In this document: positions 1 through 10,485 of the stretch, piece by piece | Position numbering within the stretch: the first letter of the stretch is position 1 | Layout of the letters: each line of letters starts with the position of its first letter | Source of the DNA: Typha latifolia | Lineage: Eukaryota > Streptophyta > Magnoliopsida > Poales > Typhaceae | DNA: 64,000 nt | Assembly: GCA_019914945.1 (NCBI GenBank) | Contig: CM034108.1 | Location: 9,364,280-9,428,279 of the forward strand | Direction: 5' to 3' | The notes under the pieces: generated by a model | Seen by the model: the letters and a program-made list of their open reading frames with translations, nothing else | The model's database searches: none | Told to the model about the DNA's origin: nothing | Made by a program: the position numbers and the translations under genes

Positions 1-136
1 CAGCCCCAAAAGTTTCGTGGAGTTCGCCTTGGCGCATTGATAGATTTCACATGCTCAAACATAGGACAACACTTCTTTTCTTACTCCTGCCCATACACAA
101 TTTTGTGTTAACCTCTTATAGGTTCTGAAGGTTCTC

Positions 137-1538
137 TCATGCCCCCACCATAGGAGTGTCATGGAAGTGGCGAATCAAAGTCACTCGCAGTTCGGGTTTG
201 GCTGGTACTCTTACTCGCCCTCGGTCTAGTAGTAGACCGTCCTTCACTTCTAACCTAGGATAGCTAAATGGTTCTTCCTCTACCTTCTTCATGAGTTCCC
301 TCATCTCTAGATCTTCCAAACATGCAGCTCTAATCTCTGAAAGGAAAGGAAAGACTAGAATAGAAATCATGGCTAGGTCGGTAGATTTGGGTTGCCGCGA
401 TAGTTCATCGACGACCCAATTTTTAGTTCCCTTCTTGTACACTAATTCATATTCATAGCCTAACAACTTTGTCACCCACTACTGCTATGCCGGAGTGTGA
501 ATCCATTGTCTAAGAAAGTAAGGAAGACTTCGTTGGTGACAATGTAGATAATGGCTAGCATCTCTCGCTCATATGTAGACATCATCTAGTTTTTCATCGA
601 TAACACCTTGCTCATGTACATCCAACTAGCCTCCCTTTTTGCATGAGGATAGCCACATTTTCAGTCCCTAATGCGCATTCCACAACAAAAGATTTGTTGA
701 AATCGAATAATGCCAAGACTGGAGATGTGGTCATTGCCTTCTTCAACTCTTCAAAGGCCTTCGTTACTGCCTCGGCCCACTAAAACTACCCCTTTTTCAG
801 TAGTGATGTCAACGGGGCGGTGATTTTGCCATACTTGGCAACAAATTGACAGTAATAGCCCATCAATCCAAGGAAGCCCTGCAATTCTTTCGGTGTCTTT
901 GGGATCTACCATTGCACTATATTCTGCACCTTGGAGGGGTCGGCTTCCACTTCTGCTGCTGATATGATGTGGCTGAGATACTCCACTCTTGGTTGGCCCC
1001 ATAAACATTTGGACTCCTTCACCTTTAGCTCATTGTCTTTCAAAATCTGAAATACTTCTCGAAGGTGAACAAGATGCTCCCTCCATGAACGATTGTACAC
1101 AAGGATGTCGTCAAAGAAGACAAGCACAAACCACCTCAATAGTACCCTAAAGACATCATTTATCAACCCTTAGAAGGTGGAGGGAGCATTAGTGAGTCTA
1201 AAAGGCCTAACCATGAACTAATGCTCGTCATGTGTGCAAAATGCGGCCTTGTGCACATCCTCAGGCCTCACGAGGATTTGGTGGTAGCCGGCTCGCAAGT
1301 CTAACTTGCTAAAGTAAGAGGCTCCCGAGAGCTTATCCAAAAGTTCTTCAATGACAGGGATGGGATACCTATCCTTCATCATGATGGCATTGAGTGCATG
1401 GTAATCCATGCAAAATTGCCATATTTCGTCCTTCTTCCGCACTAGGAGCACTAGTGATGAGTACGAGCTCCGACTCAGTTGGATTATTTCATTGTCCGAC
1501 ATCTTCTTGACAAGCCTTGTGATCTCCTCCTTTTGCAC
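137..1538 (-). pseudogene. Chromovirus reverse transcriptase and RNase H remnant
   Basis: On the minus strand the RT N-terminal half (1218-1538) carries [16 protein letters not shown] and [15 protein letters not shown]. The next piece (906-1166) holds the catalytic FFDD motif in [18 protein letters not shown], then VEYLSHIISA. RNase H and its tail follow at 137-475 (LGYEYELVYKKG, DELSRQP). In the living family this is one polyprotein that copies the element RNA and removes the RNA template. Here at least two frame breaks separate the parts (about 1170-1215 and 480-900). It is not translatable as a whole. Confidence 0.8.
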
Positions 1539-1891
1539 ATATGGATACTAGTAGGGTCGCACATTAGTAGGTTTAGCTTCGGGAGTAATCTCAATGCGGT
1601 GGTCTTGGGGTCGAGCTGGTGGCATGTCGCATGGTTCTTCAAACACCTCGCTGAATTCCTTAAGGTAGACATATCAGTGGGTACTTCTTCTTTTGTATGG
1701 TCTACTTGACTCTGAATTAATTGCATTAGAAGTTCATGGCATCTAGCCTTTGACAGTCCTACCATCGGCTGAAGTTGGGCTCCAAGTCGCGGTCGAATTC
1801 CGTCAAACCGCACTCGTTTGCCACTTCATTGGAAGTCCATCCACATTTATGAGAAGTCAAAGGTCACTGAAACTTTGCATCAATTGCGTCC

Positions 1892-2218
1892 TCAATACAA
1901 TGTCAGCCCCTCGTAAGGCCAAGGGGTGAAGATCCAAGGTGAGTCTTGAATCTTCAAAAGAACACCTTGGCATATGCTATTTGCTTGGAGTGTCGTGCCA
2001 TCTCCCAAAGCTACATCAAATTCAGAGGTTGCGTCTATAGCCATTCCTATCTCCTTGACCACACGCTCATCCATGAAGTTGTGGGTGCTCCTAGTGTTGA
2101 TGAGGATCTTTACTGTTTGATTCTTCACGATGCCATTGACCCGAAGCATCCTAGGTGCATTAGCGCCGGTGTAGGCATGCATGGATATCTCAGCATGGAT
2201 CTCCTCATTGCTCTCCAA
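1892..2218 (-). pseudogene. Retroviral-type aspartic protease remnant, active site lost
   Basis: The reading frame aligns with the chromovirus protease. The expected ILIDTGSTHNF motif reads ILINTRSTHNF here, so the catalytic Asp is Asn and the following Gly is Arg. Downstream wording (MDERVVKEIGM, FDVALGDGT) is as in the two related copies further right. Loss of the active-site Asp shows the protease is dead whatever the state of the frame. Confidence 0.75.
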
Positions 2219-2239
2219 GGCTTTCTAATCTTTTGCCAA

Positions 2240-3560
2240 GTCCTCTAGTTCCTCTTCCTCCACATCCTCTGCTTCATCCAACACTATCATCGTGGCCACC
2301 GGTTGGGCACATTTGTGCCCGGGAGTGAATCGCTCATCATAATAAAAACACAACCCTTTTGCTCTTTTTTTCAACTTGGGCTGGGGTAAGTCTCCTCATG
2401 GTAGATCGGGGAGGTTCCCTCACCTTTGATTGTGGTTGTGGAGGCAATCTTGCACCTGTTGTCCTCGGTGGAGCTGCTGATACATGATGTGTGGCTGCAT
2501 TTTGCCACGGCACTCCTCTAAACTCTATGGTGCTCTAGCCCTCTTTTGCCGCCAACCGAAGCTCTCGAACCTTCTCTTTCATCAATTGAGCTATTGCAAA
2601 CACCTCAAACAATGTGGCTGGTCGAGCAGCCTTCACTTCGACTTAAATGTCTCGCCTAAGGCCACTAATGAATGTGCTCTTGAGTTGGGAATCTTACCAG
2701 CCCCGTACTCGTTTGGTAACGTGTTCAAACTCCTCTTGATAGGCTCTCACCGTAGTCTTTTGGGTTAGCTTGGTGAGAGCAGCTTAAAAATCTTTATAAC
2801 CAGAGGGTCCAAATCAGACGCAAATAGCATCGACGAACTCCTCCTACATTTGATAGGGTTGAGCTCGATTCGTGGCTTGGTACCATCGGATGGTAGTGTC
2901 TTCGAGATGAAAGGATGCTAACAACACCTTTTATGCATTAGGTGTTCTTTGGTACTCGAAGAATTGCTTCGATCGATAAACCCAATCGAGCGAATCTCCT
3001 CTATTTAAGGGCGAGAAGTTAAGGCGAATAGTCCCTATACGGATGCCACATTTTCCTTAGGTTTAATCCAGCATCCCTAGGATGGTATGGAGGGGTCGCT
3101 GGTTCTTCGTATTCCGCCCACTCGTCATCGTCATCATGGAGAGGTGGATCCAGTGCTTGGTCGCGGCGAAAAGCCTGCAGTGGTACATTGCGCCTTTCGG
3201 GCGGCGTAGGTAGCAAGGCCCCCTTGACATGTCCACCCATCGGATCTTCATGATCTTCCTCTCGCTTGGTACAAAATGGTGGAGACGGTGTCCCTTGGTG
3301 AAAATGTGGTTTCATCGGTGGTGCAGCCCGGGCTTGAGTAGGGAACTCGTTCGCCGTCGTATCCCTTGGTGCGCATAAGAGGACTTGAGTCATGGCTTCC
3401 ATTGATTCTTGCATGGCTCATTGTGTTTCCGTCAAATAAATGCGAACATCTTGATCAGATTTGAGTTGGTTGTTGGTGAAGTCCCGACCGTTGAGTTGGT
3501 CTCTATGGCCTCCCCCTCTACGGAGGTGCCTTCATTTGGTCTAGATGCCATAGATCTGGT
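2240..3560 (-). pseudogene. Chromovirus gag remnant
   Basis: This stretch lies between protease and primer-binding site, the place of gag. The longest open piece (3019-3414) is Pro-rich and unlike cellular proteins. Near 2330 a nucleocapsid-like zinc motif is readable (CFYYDERFTPGHKC) with the second Cys changed to Tyr. Gag forms the virus-like particle in the family. The frame is broken repeatedly. The assignment rests on position and the zinc-motif relic. Confidence 0.6.
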
Positions 3561-3587
3561 TGTTGGCATGGTGTTCGAGGAATGGTA

Positions 3588-3599
3588 GCTTTGATACTA
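3588..3599 (-). other. Degenerate primer-binding site (initiator Met tRNA)
   Basis: The plus strand reads gctttgatacta, compared with GCTCTGATACCA, the complement of the usual plant TGGTATCAGAGC site. It sits two bases inside the 5' LTR, as expected. Confidence 0.6.
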
Positions 3600-3601
3600 C
3601 T

Positions 3602-4478
3602 TGATATGGATCATGCGTCCGCTACCCAATCAAACTCGGATATAGGAAAGTAGTCGGTACATTCAAAGAAAAATAATCTCAGAATATTCTTTCGTAGTCA
3701 TAAAATTACAAAACTAATGGTGGTCGATTTGTAACTTCCTGATTTACATTTTTAGTATTCACGCTCTTCGCAAATTTTGACTGCACTTGGGACAAAAATA
3801 CACAAGACTGGGGTATAAGTGGTGATGACGGGTGATGATGATGATGAGAATAGAGGGGTGATAATGGCGATGGATTGGGTAGCACATGGTGTTGATGGGA
3901 TAAGGATGAGGGGTGAGAAGTTGGTCGAGATCATAAGGAGGAGGAGGACTTGACAGTCGAGGGGCATTAGAGGTAATCGGCGATGAGATGGCACACAGCT
4001 AGGGCTTGAATGAGAAGGGAGAAGAATTAGGGTAGAGAGGGAAGGGAAGCGAAGGAAGAGAAGGAAAGGAAAATCAATATTCATTCATAATCCTCCTTTA
4101 GATTGCCATCCACATCTTAAGAGGCTAAGTTAACAAGCCAAAATAACAAAAAATATCCCTAGAAATAATGAATTCTCATCGACCGCATTCTAATGGGATC
4201 GAATGCGCAATTCGCGTTCACTATTGATGCAAACGTGTGTAGGTGTTCACACGGGTGCATTTGAACGGGGTAGAGTGCATTCGAAAGCAGAAATTGCATT
4301 TTCTATTGATGCGAACACCTGTAGGTGTTCGCAATGGGCATTCAAAGGCAACTTCTCTGTGTTCGAATGTGACATCCAAAATCCTTTTTTCTAAAAAAAC
4401 AACTAAAATAAAATAAGAAATAGATCATAGAGGTTATATCCATGCTCGAGATGACTCAGTGTGGTTCGAATCACATCA
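3602..4478 (-). repeat. 5' LTR of the left chromovirus
   Basis: The LTR starts tgatatgga and ends tcacatca on the plus strand (TG...CA) and is about 877 bp. It aligns with the solo LTR at 18126-18911. It contains a cluster of decayed GTTCGAACGC-type boxes (about 4185-4365). The base after it (gcatt) would be the target duplication, but the other end is not in the window. Confidence 0.75.
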
Positions 4479-4930
4479 GCATTAGACTCATTCCTTGTTG
4501 ATACTGGATGCAGATTGACTTATACCTCAGCAGGATGCTCGGGAGTAATTAGCTAGTAGGGCGATAGGGATTTTCCTTTCATGCTTTATCTTGAACTCAT
4601 GTTAAGGGATTTATGTTCCCTTATTGTAGCCTCACTGAACATTTACTCTTGTTAGGAAGCTTGCCCCATTTTACTGTATTATGGATAGATTTGCTATGGT
4701 TTGTAGGCCCTTTTTCTACTTTCCATTTAATTAATTTGAATTTCCTCATTTTTAGTGGCATGTTGTTGAGCTCCCAAACCCCCACGTAATGCTCATGCAA
4801 GGGGTAAGCCTCATGCGAGTCACGTGGCAGTGTTTGGTCGTTACATAGGTGCACACCCAAGTATGTTCATAGAGCTAGGTGGACACATGGTAAGTTGGGT
4901 GCACACCCAAGCGACAAGATAGAAACATGA
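4479..4930. other. No gene recognised
   Basis: AT-rich sequence between the LTR and the tandem duplication. Only short frames with no family resemblance are present. Confidence 0.5.
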
Positions 4931-5487
4931 TTTGAGACTAATTCAAACTTATTGTTTTCTTTATAGGATTCTCCTAATATGAAGTGGAGACTTTTCCTAG
5001 CTCTATTAAAGTGAACCAAAGGCAAAGTGTTTGGCATCGATCCAAGGAAGACCTCAAGGCAATTCAAATTTAATTAGAGAGTTATCTAGTTTCTGACCTA
5101 TTTCCATTGTTTTATTTTTATCTTTGTATTCTAATCTCTGATTTACATAAAAATGAAATTATTAGAACTAAAACTTTCGATACTACTACCCACAAAAATA
5201 TCATAAGTTTGAGACTAATTCAAACTTATTATTTTCTTCATAGGATTCTCCTAATATGAAGTGGAGACCTTTCTTAGCTCTATTAAAGTGAACCAAAGGC
5301 AAAGTGTGAGGCATCAATCTAAGGAAGACCTCAAGGCAATTCAAGTTTAATTAGAGAGTTATCTAGTTTCTGACTTACTCCCATTGTTTTATTTTTATCT
5401 TTTTATTCTAATCTTCAATTTACATAAAAAATATGTCATTAGAACCATAATTTCTGATGCTACCACCCACAAAAATATCATAATTTT
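4931..5487. repeat. 277-bp direct tandem duplication
   Basis: Unit 1 starts tttgagactaattc at 4931 and unit 2 repeats it at 5208. Both run through the same landmarks (caaaggcaaagtg, agagagttatctag, cacaaaaatatcataa). The copies differ by scattered substitutions and small indels, so the duplication is not recent. It lies just left of a primer-binding-like site and may be part of an old LTR. Confidence 0.8.
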
Positions 5488-5523
5488 CTTACGTCCATAA
5501 CGGTCTAGATCTAGTTTGTAATA

Positions 5524-6490
5524 TTAGTATCAAAGCCGACATTCTTCGAGCAATGGCTAACACATGATCCAAGATGAACAAAGAAGGAGCAACAACAGAG
5601 GACCAAAAACTCATCTCTATTCTTGTGGGAGTTTTTCTGGCACCTCCAACACCTAGTAGCCATCGTCGGCTATGAGCCACCGGCATGGGCAAAGACATTT
5701 TTAAAAAAAAATTCTAATGAGATCGCTAGATATGCCACAAAGAGTGCTAAGAGGATGGAAAAGACTATTCAAGCCTTGGTGGAGCCCTCCTAACTCAGCA
5801 AGGCCACTCCATGCCGCTAGCATCGCCCGGCTAAGGGAAAAATTGGCCAATTGCGACCATCAATCCCAATTGTACCGGCCCAAACCACAGCCTCAACCGC
5901 AACTTCGGTCGTGGTAGAGATCCCTCCGTCCCTATAGATCCTCCCAGCTGTCGCTGCCATGCTAGAGCTGCCCGAAGTAGTGGTCGCAAGGTCATCTTCC
6001 CCACCAACGGTGGAAGCTAGAGCCAAAAACCCTAGGTTTCCACCAACGGAGATCTAGCCTCTACTAACCTAGACCTTGACGTTTGGTCCCTTCAATGGGA
6101 CCCCAAAACTCAAGCAAGGTTGGTGGCAGCCATTGGAGACGATTGGAAGACCGCCATTAACAACCACTACTACTATAGCCAACTCGTAGCTAGTGGCTAT
6201 GGGTCCTTCACTCCCATGACCACTAACGGCCATAGCTAGCTTCTTCAGGTCGACTGGCAGCCAGTGGTGGCCGTCGTAACCGCCAACAATGCCGACGGCA
6301 ACCACCTTAAGGGTCTATCCTTTTGTTGGGATGGCTTCGCCGGGGCTTCCCGCCGCCACCACTCCCCTACAGTGGGGCTAGGGCTCTCTTTCATAGTCGC
6401 CGGGTTCAGTGGACTCACCGACGATGCACCCTGGCAGCCACGATACTAGTTTGATTCCAATCTTCGATTTACATAAAAATGAAGTCATAT
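5524..6490 (+). mobile_element. Possible retroelement remnant with primer-binding-like site
   Basis: At 5524-5537 the plus strand reads ttagtatcaaagcc, 12 of 14 bases like the TTGGTATCAGAGCC plant primer-binding site. A short string after 6440 (aatcttcgatttacataaaaa) repeats sequence near 5405, left of that site, as two LTR remnants would. The roughly 900 bases between are GC-richer and hold no recognisable gag or pol; the open frames there look like chance. This would fit a non-coding (LARD or TRIM-like) element, but it is tentative. Confidence 0.3.
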
Positions 6491-6907
6491 ATTTTATATA
6501 ACACACTAACCTAATTACTAATTTTTCCTTGATATTTATCCCACCAACCAATTTTATATCAAATCAAATGGTATTTTGATAATTTTTAAAAAATAAAATA
6601 AAATTCTTTTTTTTTCTTCACTTTATATCATATTAAAGGTGATTATTATACTTATATTTCAAAATACAAGTGAACATAGACATAATTATTCCTAAAATAA
6701 AAATTTTATTTTAGAAATAATTATTCTAGTCTATGGAATATTTATTGTTCTGTGCCAATTACCCATAATTTTGTCTTTTCAGCAATTTTTTTCTTTTAAA
6801 AAAAAGTACTTCGAATAATTGAAAGTTACAAATACATAGAAGCATCTCTCAAGCTTCTCCCTCCATCCTCTAGAATCGGTAGCATCCACCTTTTCTCCAG
6901 AACTCCC
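6491..6907. other. AT-rich sequence upstream of the UGT gene
   Basis: A/T-rich stretch holding the presumed promoter and 5' leader of the glycosyltransferase. The UGT frame is open back to the stop at 6797-6799 without any ATG. No certain TATA box can be assigned because the region is AT-rich throughout. Confidence 0.4.
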
Positions 6908-8323
6908 ATAGGAAAGACTAGCATCTTCATCTTGCCCTTGTGGGGAACCGGCCATTTCATACCCATGGTAGAAGCCGGGAAGCGCCTATTCGATATCAAC
7001 GACTCCTTCTCCATCACCGTGCTCGTCGTGCAACCTCCACACCCATCTACGATCTCCAACCTCCAATCCTACATCAATGAGGTATCTTCGACTAAATACG
7101 GTGCCGGCATCTGTTTCAAGTACCTCCCTCTTACTGACCCTCCCGCCGACTTCCAAGACCCGGTGGACTTCGTCTCCCTCTTTTTACAACTCCACGCACC
7201 TCATGTCAAGGCCGCCATTGCCGACTCTACCACCCCGGTGTCGGCTCTCTTCATCGACTTCTTCGCCACTACCATTATCGACGTGGCCAACGAGCTCGGC
7301 ATCCCGGCCTACATCTTCTTCACGTCGAATGCGGCTTTTCTTGCTCTCAACCTTCACCTCCCTGCCCTCGAGAAGAAGATCCCCTTCGATTTCGAGGAAA
7401 TGGAAGGGGAGGTGGAGATCCCCGGGATTTCCGCGATACCGGCTATGTGTTTGCCGACTTCTATAATGAACAAGAAGAGCCGGAGCTACGGTTGGTTCGT
7501 CTACCAAGGCAAGCGCTTCCTCGAAGCCAAAGGCGTTATAGTGAACACGGCTCTGGAGCTCGAGCCGCGGCTTCTCGAAGCAATCAATGCCGGCCGGTGC
7601 GTCGAAGACCAGCCCACTCCGCCTGTCTATCCGATCGGACCGGTGATCAAATTTACGGACGTCGGCAAGCACGATTGCATCGAGTGGCTCGACGCGCAGC
7701 CGCCGTCGTCAGTGGTGTTCTTGTGCTTCGGGAGTATGGGCTGCTTCGATCCACCGCAGGTCAAAGAGATAGCTGTTGGGTTAGAGCGAAGTGGGCACCG
7801 ATTCCTGTGGGTTCTGCGGTCTCCGACGGTGCCCGGCGAAATCCGGCATCCGGTCGATGCCGACCTTGAGGTGATGCTTCCTGAGGGGTTCGTGCAGAGG
7901 ACCAAAGAGAGGGGGATGGTGTGGCCGAGATTGGTGCCGCAGACGGAGATACTGTCGCATAAAGCGGTCGACGGCTTCGTGACGCACTGCGGGTGGAACT
8001 CAATACTGGAGAGCTTGTGGTTCGGGGTGCCGACGATCCCTTGGCCGCTGTACGCGGAGCAGCGGCTGAATGCGTTCGAGATGGTGAGGGTGATGGGCGT
8101 CGCAGTTGAGCTCAAGGTGGAGAGGAATAGGGAAGTATTTGTGGAGGCAGGGGAGTTGGAGAGGGCGGTGAGGCGTTTGATGGAGGACTCGGAGGAGAGG
8201 AAGAAGGTGAAAGAGAAGGTGGACGAGATGAGAGCGGCATGTAGGAAGGCTGTTAATGGTGAAGGATCGTCTTATGCCTACCTGCAACGACTGGCTCAAG
8301 AATTGAGCAAAGCTACAGTCTAA
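6908..8323 (+). CDS. UDP-glycosyltransferase, UGT71-like, expected ATG replaced by ATA
   Basis: A family-1 plant glycosyltransferase, which moves sugar from a UDP-sugar to a small acceptor in the cytosol. The frame is intronless and intact to TAA at 8321, about 471 codons from the ATA at 6908, which is normal family length. Counting from that ATA, the catalytic His is in GTGHFIP (His16) and its partner Asp in FIDFF (Asp117). WLDAQPPSSVVFLCFGSMG is typical of the UGT71/72/88 group. The 44-residue PSPG donor box spans residues 341-384 with HCGWNS and ends in YAEQ; the final Gln usually favours UDP-glucose. Its first residue is Leu, where Trp is usual. No ATG lies in frame between the upstream stop (6797) and the one at 6965, and starting at 6965 would remove the catalytic His. 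ATA at 6908 sits where an ATG would give a normal N-terminus. So this is a start-loss allele, a recent pseudogene, or a non-AUG or spliced start. The acceptor cannot be told. Confidence 0.85.
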   Translation: MGKTSIFILPLWGTGHFIPMVEAGKRLFDINDSFSITVLVVQPPHPSTISNLQSYINEVSSTKYGAGICFKYLPLTDPPADFQDPVDFVSLFLQLHAPHVKAAIADSTTPVSALFIDFFATTIIDVANELGIPAYIFFTSNAAFLALNLHLPALEKKIPFDFEEMEGEVEIPGISAIPAMCLPTSIMNKKSRSYGWFVYQGKRFLEAKGVIVNTALELEPRLLEAINAGRCVEDQPTPPVYPIGPVIKFTDVGKHDCIEWLDAQPPSSVVFLCFGSMGCFDPPQVKEIAVGLERSGHRFLWVLRSPTVPGEIRHPVDADLEVMLPEGFVQRTKERGMVWPRLVPQTEILSHKAVDGFVTHCGWNSILESLWFGVPTIPWPLYAEQRLNAFEMVRVMGVAVELKVERNREVFVEAGELERAVRRLMEDSEERKKVKEKVDEMRAACRKAVNGEGSSYAYLQRLAQELSKATV

Positions 8324-8376
8324 GACGATTATAGCTTACAAATTAATGTCGCTAGCAATCTATTTATTCTCCACCC

Positions 8377-8382
8377 AATAAA
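8377..8382 (+). terminator. Polyadenylation signal AATAAA of the UGT gene
   Basis: AATAAA lies 54 bases after the stop codon in an AT-rich 3' region, a usual place for a plant near-upstream element. Confidence 0.5.
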
Positions 8383-8521
8383 TGATTTTAACTATATTTA
8401 TCGTGCAGAAGTTCTTGTCGCGACGTCAGTACATCGATCTTGGGGTTATTTGCAATTTAAGTGCACTCTTTTTTTTACATATTTTGCAACTTCGAATTGA
8501 AAGTCATTAGATTGGCAACAA

Positions 8522-9188
8522 TAGAGCCTCAGCAAGCCGACTCAGGCTTAGGCTCGGCTCAGCTCAACTTGAGCCGAGTTCGAGCTGAGCCTAACCGAGC
8601 CCGAGCAAAGCTTGGGCTTGATTAGAGGATGAGACGGTGGCGGCGTGGGAGGTGGCGACATGGACAGCGGCTTGCCGAAGGAGTCAGAGACGGATGGAGG
8701 AGGAGACGATGACGAGCAGATGGTGAATGAAGGAGGAGGACGAAGCCGACAGAGTGGACGAGGAGGAGGCCGATGGAGAGGAAGGCGTGGCGTCGTGGTG
8801 GTGGCTTGCCGTCATTGCCGATGGACGCCGATGGGGAGGGAGGAGGTGGCGGCGCGTGGGGTGAGGTTAGGATTGGTGATCAGGTGGATGAGGGTGAGGG
8901 TGAGGATGAGGGTGAGGATGAGGGTGAGAGTGAGGGTGAAGGTGAGGGTGGGGTGGGTGAGGGAATTGAGGATGGGGAAGGTGACGTGATGGGCAAGGTG
9001 AAGTGATGGATGAGAGTGGGGTAGGTGAAGGTGGGGTAGGTGAGGGTGATGAATATTAAATGGGTTACATGTGAGGATGGGTTAGTGAGGGACACGTGGC
9101 AATATTTATTTATGCCGAGTCGGACTCAAGCTTCACCCGAGCCGAGCCCGAGCCAAGCCCGAGCTGCTCGTCAAGCCTGACAGCCCTA
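8522..9188. mobile_element. Non-autonomous hAT-type element with 8-bp target duplication
   Basis: The 667-bp insert is flanked by perfect 8-bp direct repeats ggcaacaa (8514-8521 and 9189-9196), the hAT duplication length. Its ends are imperfect inverted repeats: tagagcctcagcaagcc on the left, tagggctgtcaggcttg on the right read inward. Both subterminal parts are rich in GAGCC/GGCTC motifs, as in many plant hAT elements. The middle is GC-rich and includes a GTGAGG-type simple repeat (about 8884-8965). There is no transposase, so it depends on an autonomous relative. Confidence 0.85.
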
Positions 9189-9276
9189 GGCAACAATGAG
9201 CTCCTTTTACAATTTTACCCCTAACAAATATTGGAATAATATATTTATATTTCCTCTCACCTACTAATCTATATAT

Positions 9277-9486
9277 TGATACGATCTTCTCTTTGGGGCT
9301 AAGGCTCTGATACCAGATTGATACGATCTTCTCTTTGGGGCTAAGGCTCTGATACCAGATTGATACGATCTTCTCTTTGGGGCTAAGGCTCTGATACCAG
9401 ATTGATACGATCTTCTCTTTGGGGCTAAGGCTCTGATACCAGCTTGTTACGATCACACCTCTGGCTATGGAGCTCTGATACCAGCT
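9277..9486 (-). repeat. Five 42-bp repeats made of an LTR end plus a primer-binding site
   Basis: Units begin at 9277, 9319, 9361, 9403 and 9445, exactly 42 bases apart. Each has about 27 bases of chromovirus LTR terminus (tgatacgatct...ggctaag) followed by gctctgatacca, the primer-binding site, and two linker bases. The first four are nearly identical and the fifth is diverged. The array runs straight into a chromovirus LTR starting at 9487. On the minus strand it is open and reads SIWYQSLSPKEKIV repeats, but this is non-coding LTR sequence. Confidence 0.9.
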
Positions 9487-10335
9487 TGATACGATCTGGC
9501 ACGGAACTTTGAAATTAGATCCCAAAATATTCTGTCGTCGGATCAATGTGAGATTTTGATATGTTGTAGCCTCGTAAAAGAGCTTTCCAACAAATCTAGT
9601 TACAGGCGAATCGGAGTTGGGGATCTCGAGATATCGTTCGTTTAGTGGACGAACGTCAGGATGCTCTGTTTTGGATTCGTGGATGGAGGCACGAGATCCT
9701 AGGTAATGATGGATGGTGGTGGACCGGCGTTAATGTGGTGGCACCGGTGAAAAGTGATGGTGGAACGGTTGTGGTTGATGGAAGGATTAGGGCAAGTGTT
9801 GGATAGATTGGACGAAGGGGGAGAAGAGGGCCACCCCTAAGGGACTAGGGTGATTTGCCAGACGAGGGAGGTTAGAAGCGGCGTCGCCGGGGATTGAGAG
9901 AACGGGAGCGAAGAAGACGAAGGAGGCAAGGCAAAACTCAATCTCAATAATCAATAATGATTTTGGTTGCCCTACACATCCTTTTATAGGCTAACCAACA
10001 ACTCACATTAACCCTAAAACACAATTTTCGCCGACCGCGTTCGAACTCGCCTGACCGCATTCGAACATATCGAATTAGCTCTTCTGGATTTGCGAACGCG
10101 ATGCAGGCTTTCGAACGCGTGATCGAACGCGCTTGTCGGTATTTGCGAACGCGATGCAGGCGTTCACAGTGCGTTCGAACGCACCGCGTTCGAACGCACA
10201 GTACATTCTCTTCTCCACGTTCACAACCCCTTTCACAAACCGCGTTCGAACTCACTCCACCCGCGTTCGAACGCGAAAACACTCCTAAAGTGAATCCATG
10301 CTCGAGACGACGTCGGTGAAGTCCGAATCGTATCA
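9487..10335 (-). repeat. Chromovirus LTR
   Basis: 849-bp LTR, tgatacgatct...cgaatcgtatca on the plus strand, related to the LTRs of the element at 12253-17617. A TATA-like sequence (minus CCTATAAAAG, 9981-9990) is preceded, in minus orientation, by a cluster of GCGTTCGAACGC boxes (about 10030-10275). It is odd in having pol tail sequence on one side and primer-binding sites on the other. Confidence 0.8.
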
Positions 10336-10485
10336 ATCCACCACGCTTCCGCAACCTTGTCCTCAAGGTTTGAAGTTTGGAAAGCGATCCATGATATCTG
10401 ACTCTAGCTCCCAGGTAGACTCGTTAGTAGATTTGCCCAGCCATACTCTAAGAGTATATCCAGTACCAGTCCGGACTAGATACCA
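10336..10485 (-). pseudogene. C-terminal end of chromovirus pol (chromodomain tail)
   Basis: The minus strand reads a decayed chromodomain end (NESTWELESDIMDRFPNFK, then a LEDKV-like and GGID-like tail) directly before the LTR. Chromoviruses carry this domain at the integrase C-terminus to read chromatin marks. Nothing of the rest of pol follows on the right, so the element is truncated about here. Confidence 0.6.

Larger units (their letters stand above)
1..4478 (-). mobile_element. Decayed Ty3/gypsy chromovirus, 3' part off the left edge
   Basis: A minus-strand LTR retrotransposon reads from its 5' LTR on the right (3602-4478) through a primer-binding site, gag, protease, reverse transcriptase and RNase H to the window edge. 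Domain order and the RT wording ([26 protein letters not shown]) match Reina-like chromoviruses; the clade is family knowledge. Many stops and frameshifts break all domains, so it is inactive. The 3' LTR is outside the window, so no target duplication can be tested. Confidence 0.85.

Noticed and set aside
5717..6449. Short ORFs between the retroelement remnant and UGT
   Set aside because: No family motif, and comparable frames occur on both strands of this GC-richer stretch.
7184..8299. Antisense and shifted ORFs over the UGT gene
   Set aside because: They are shadows of a GC-rich coding sequence; the plus frame carries all family motifs.
8645..9095. Gly/Glu-Asp-rich ORFs in both strands
   Set aside because: They come from the GTGAGG minisatellite within the hAT-type element.
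9133..9546. 137-codon minus ORF with SIWYQSLSPKEKIV repeats as a gene
   Set aside because: The repeats are LTR terminus plus primer-binding site. The frame stays open only because 42 is a multiple of three.
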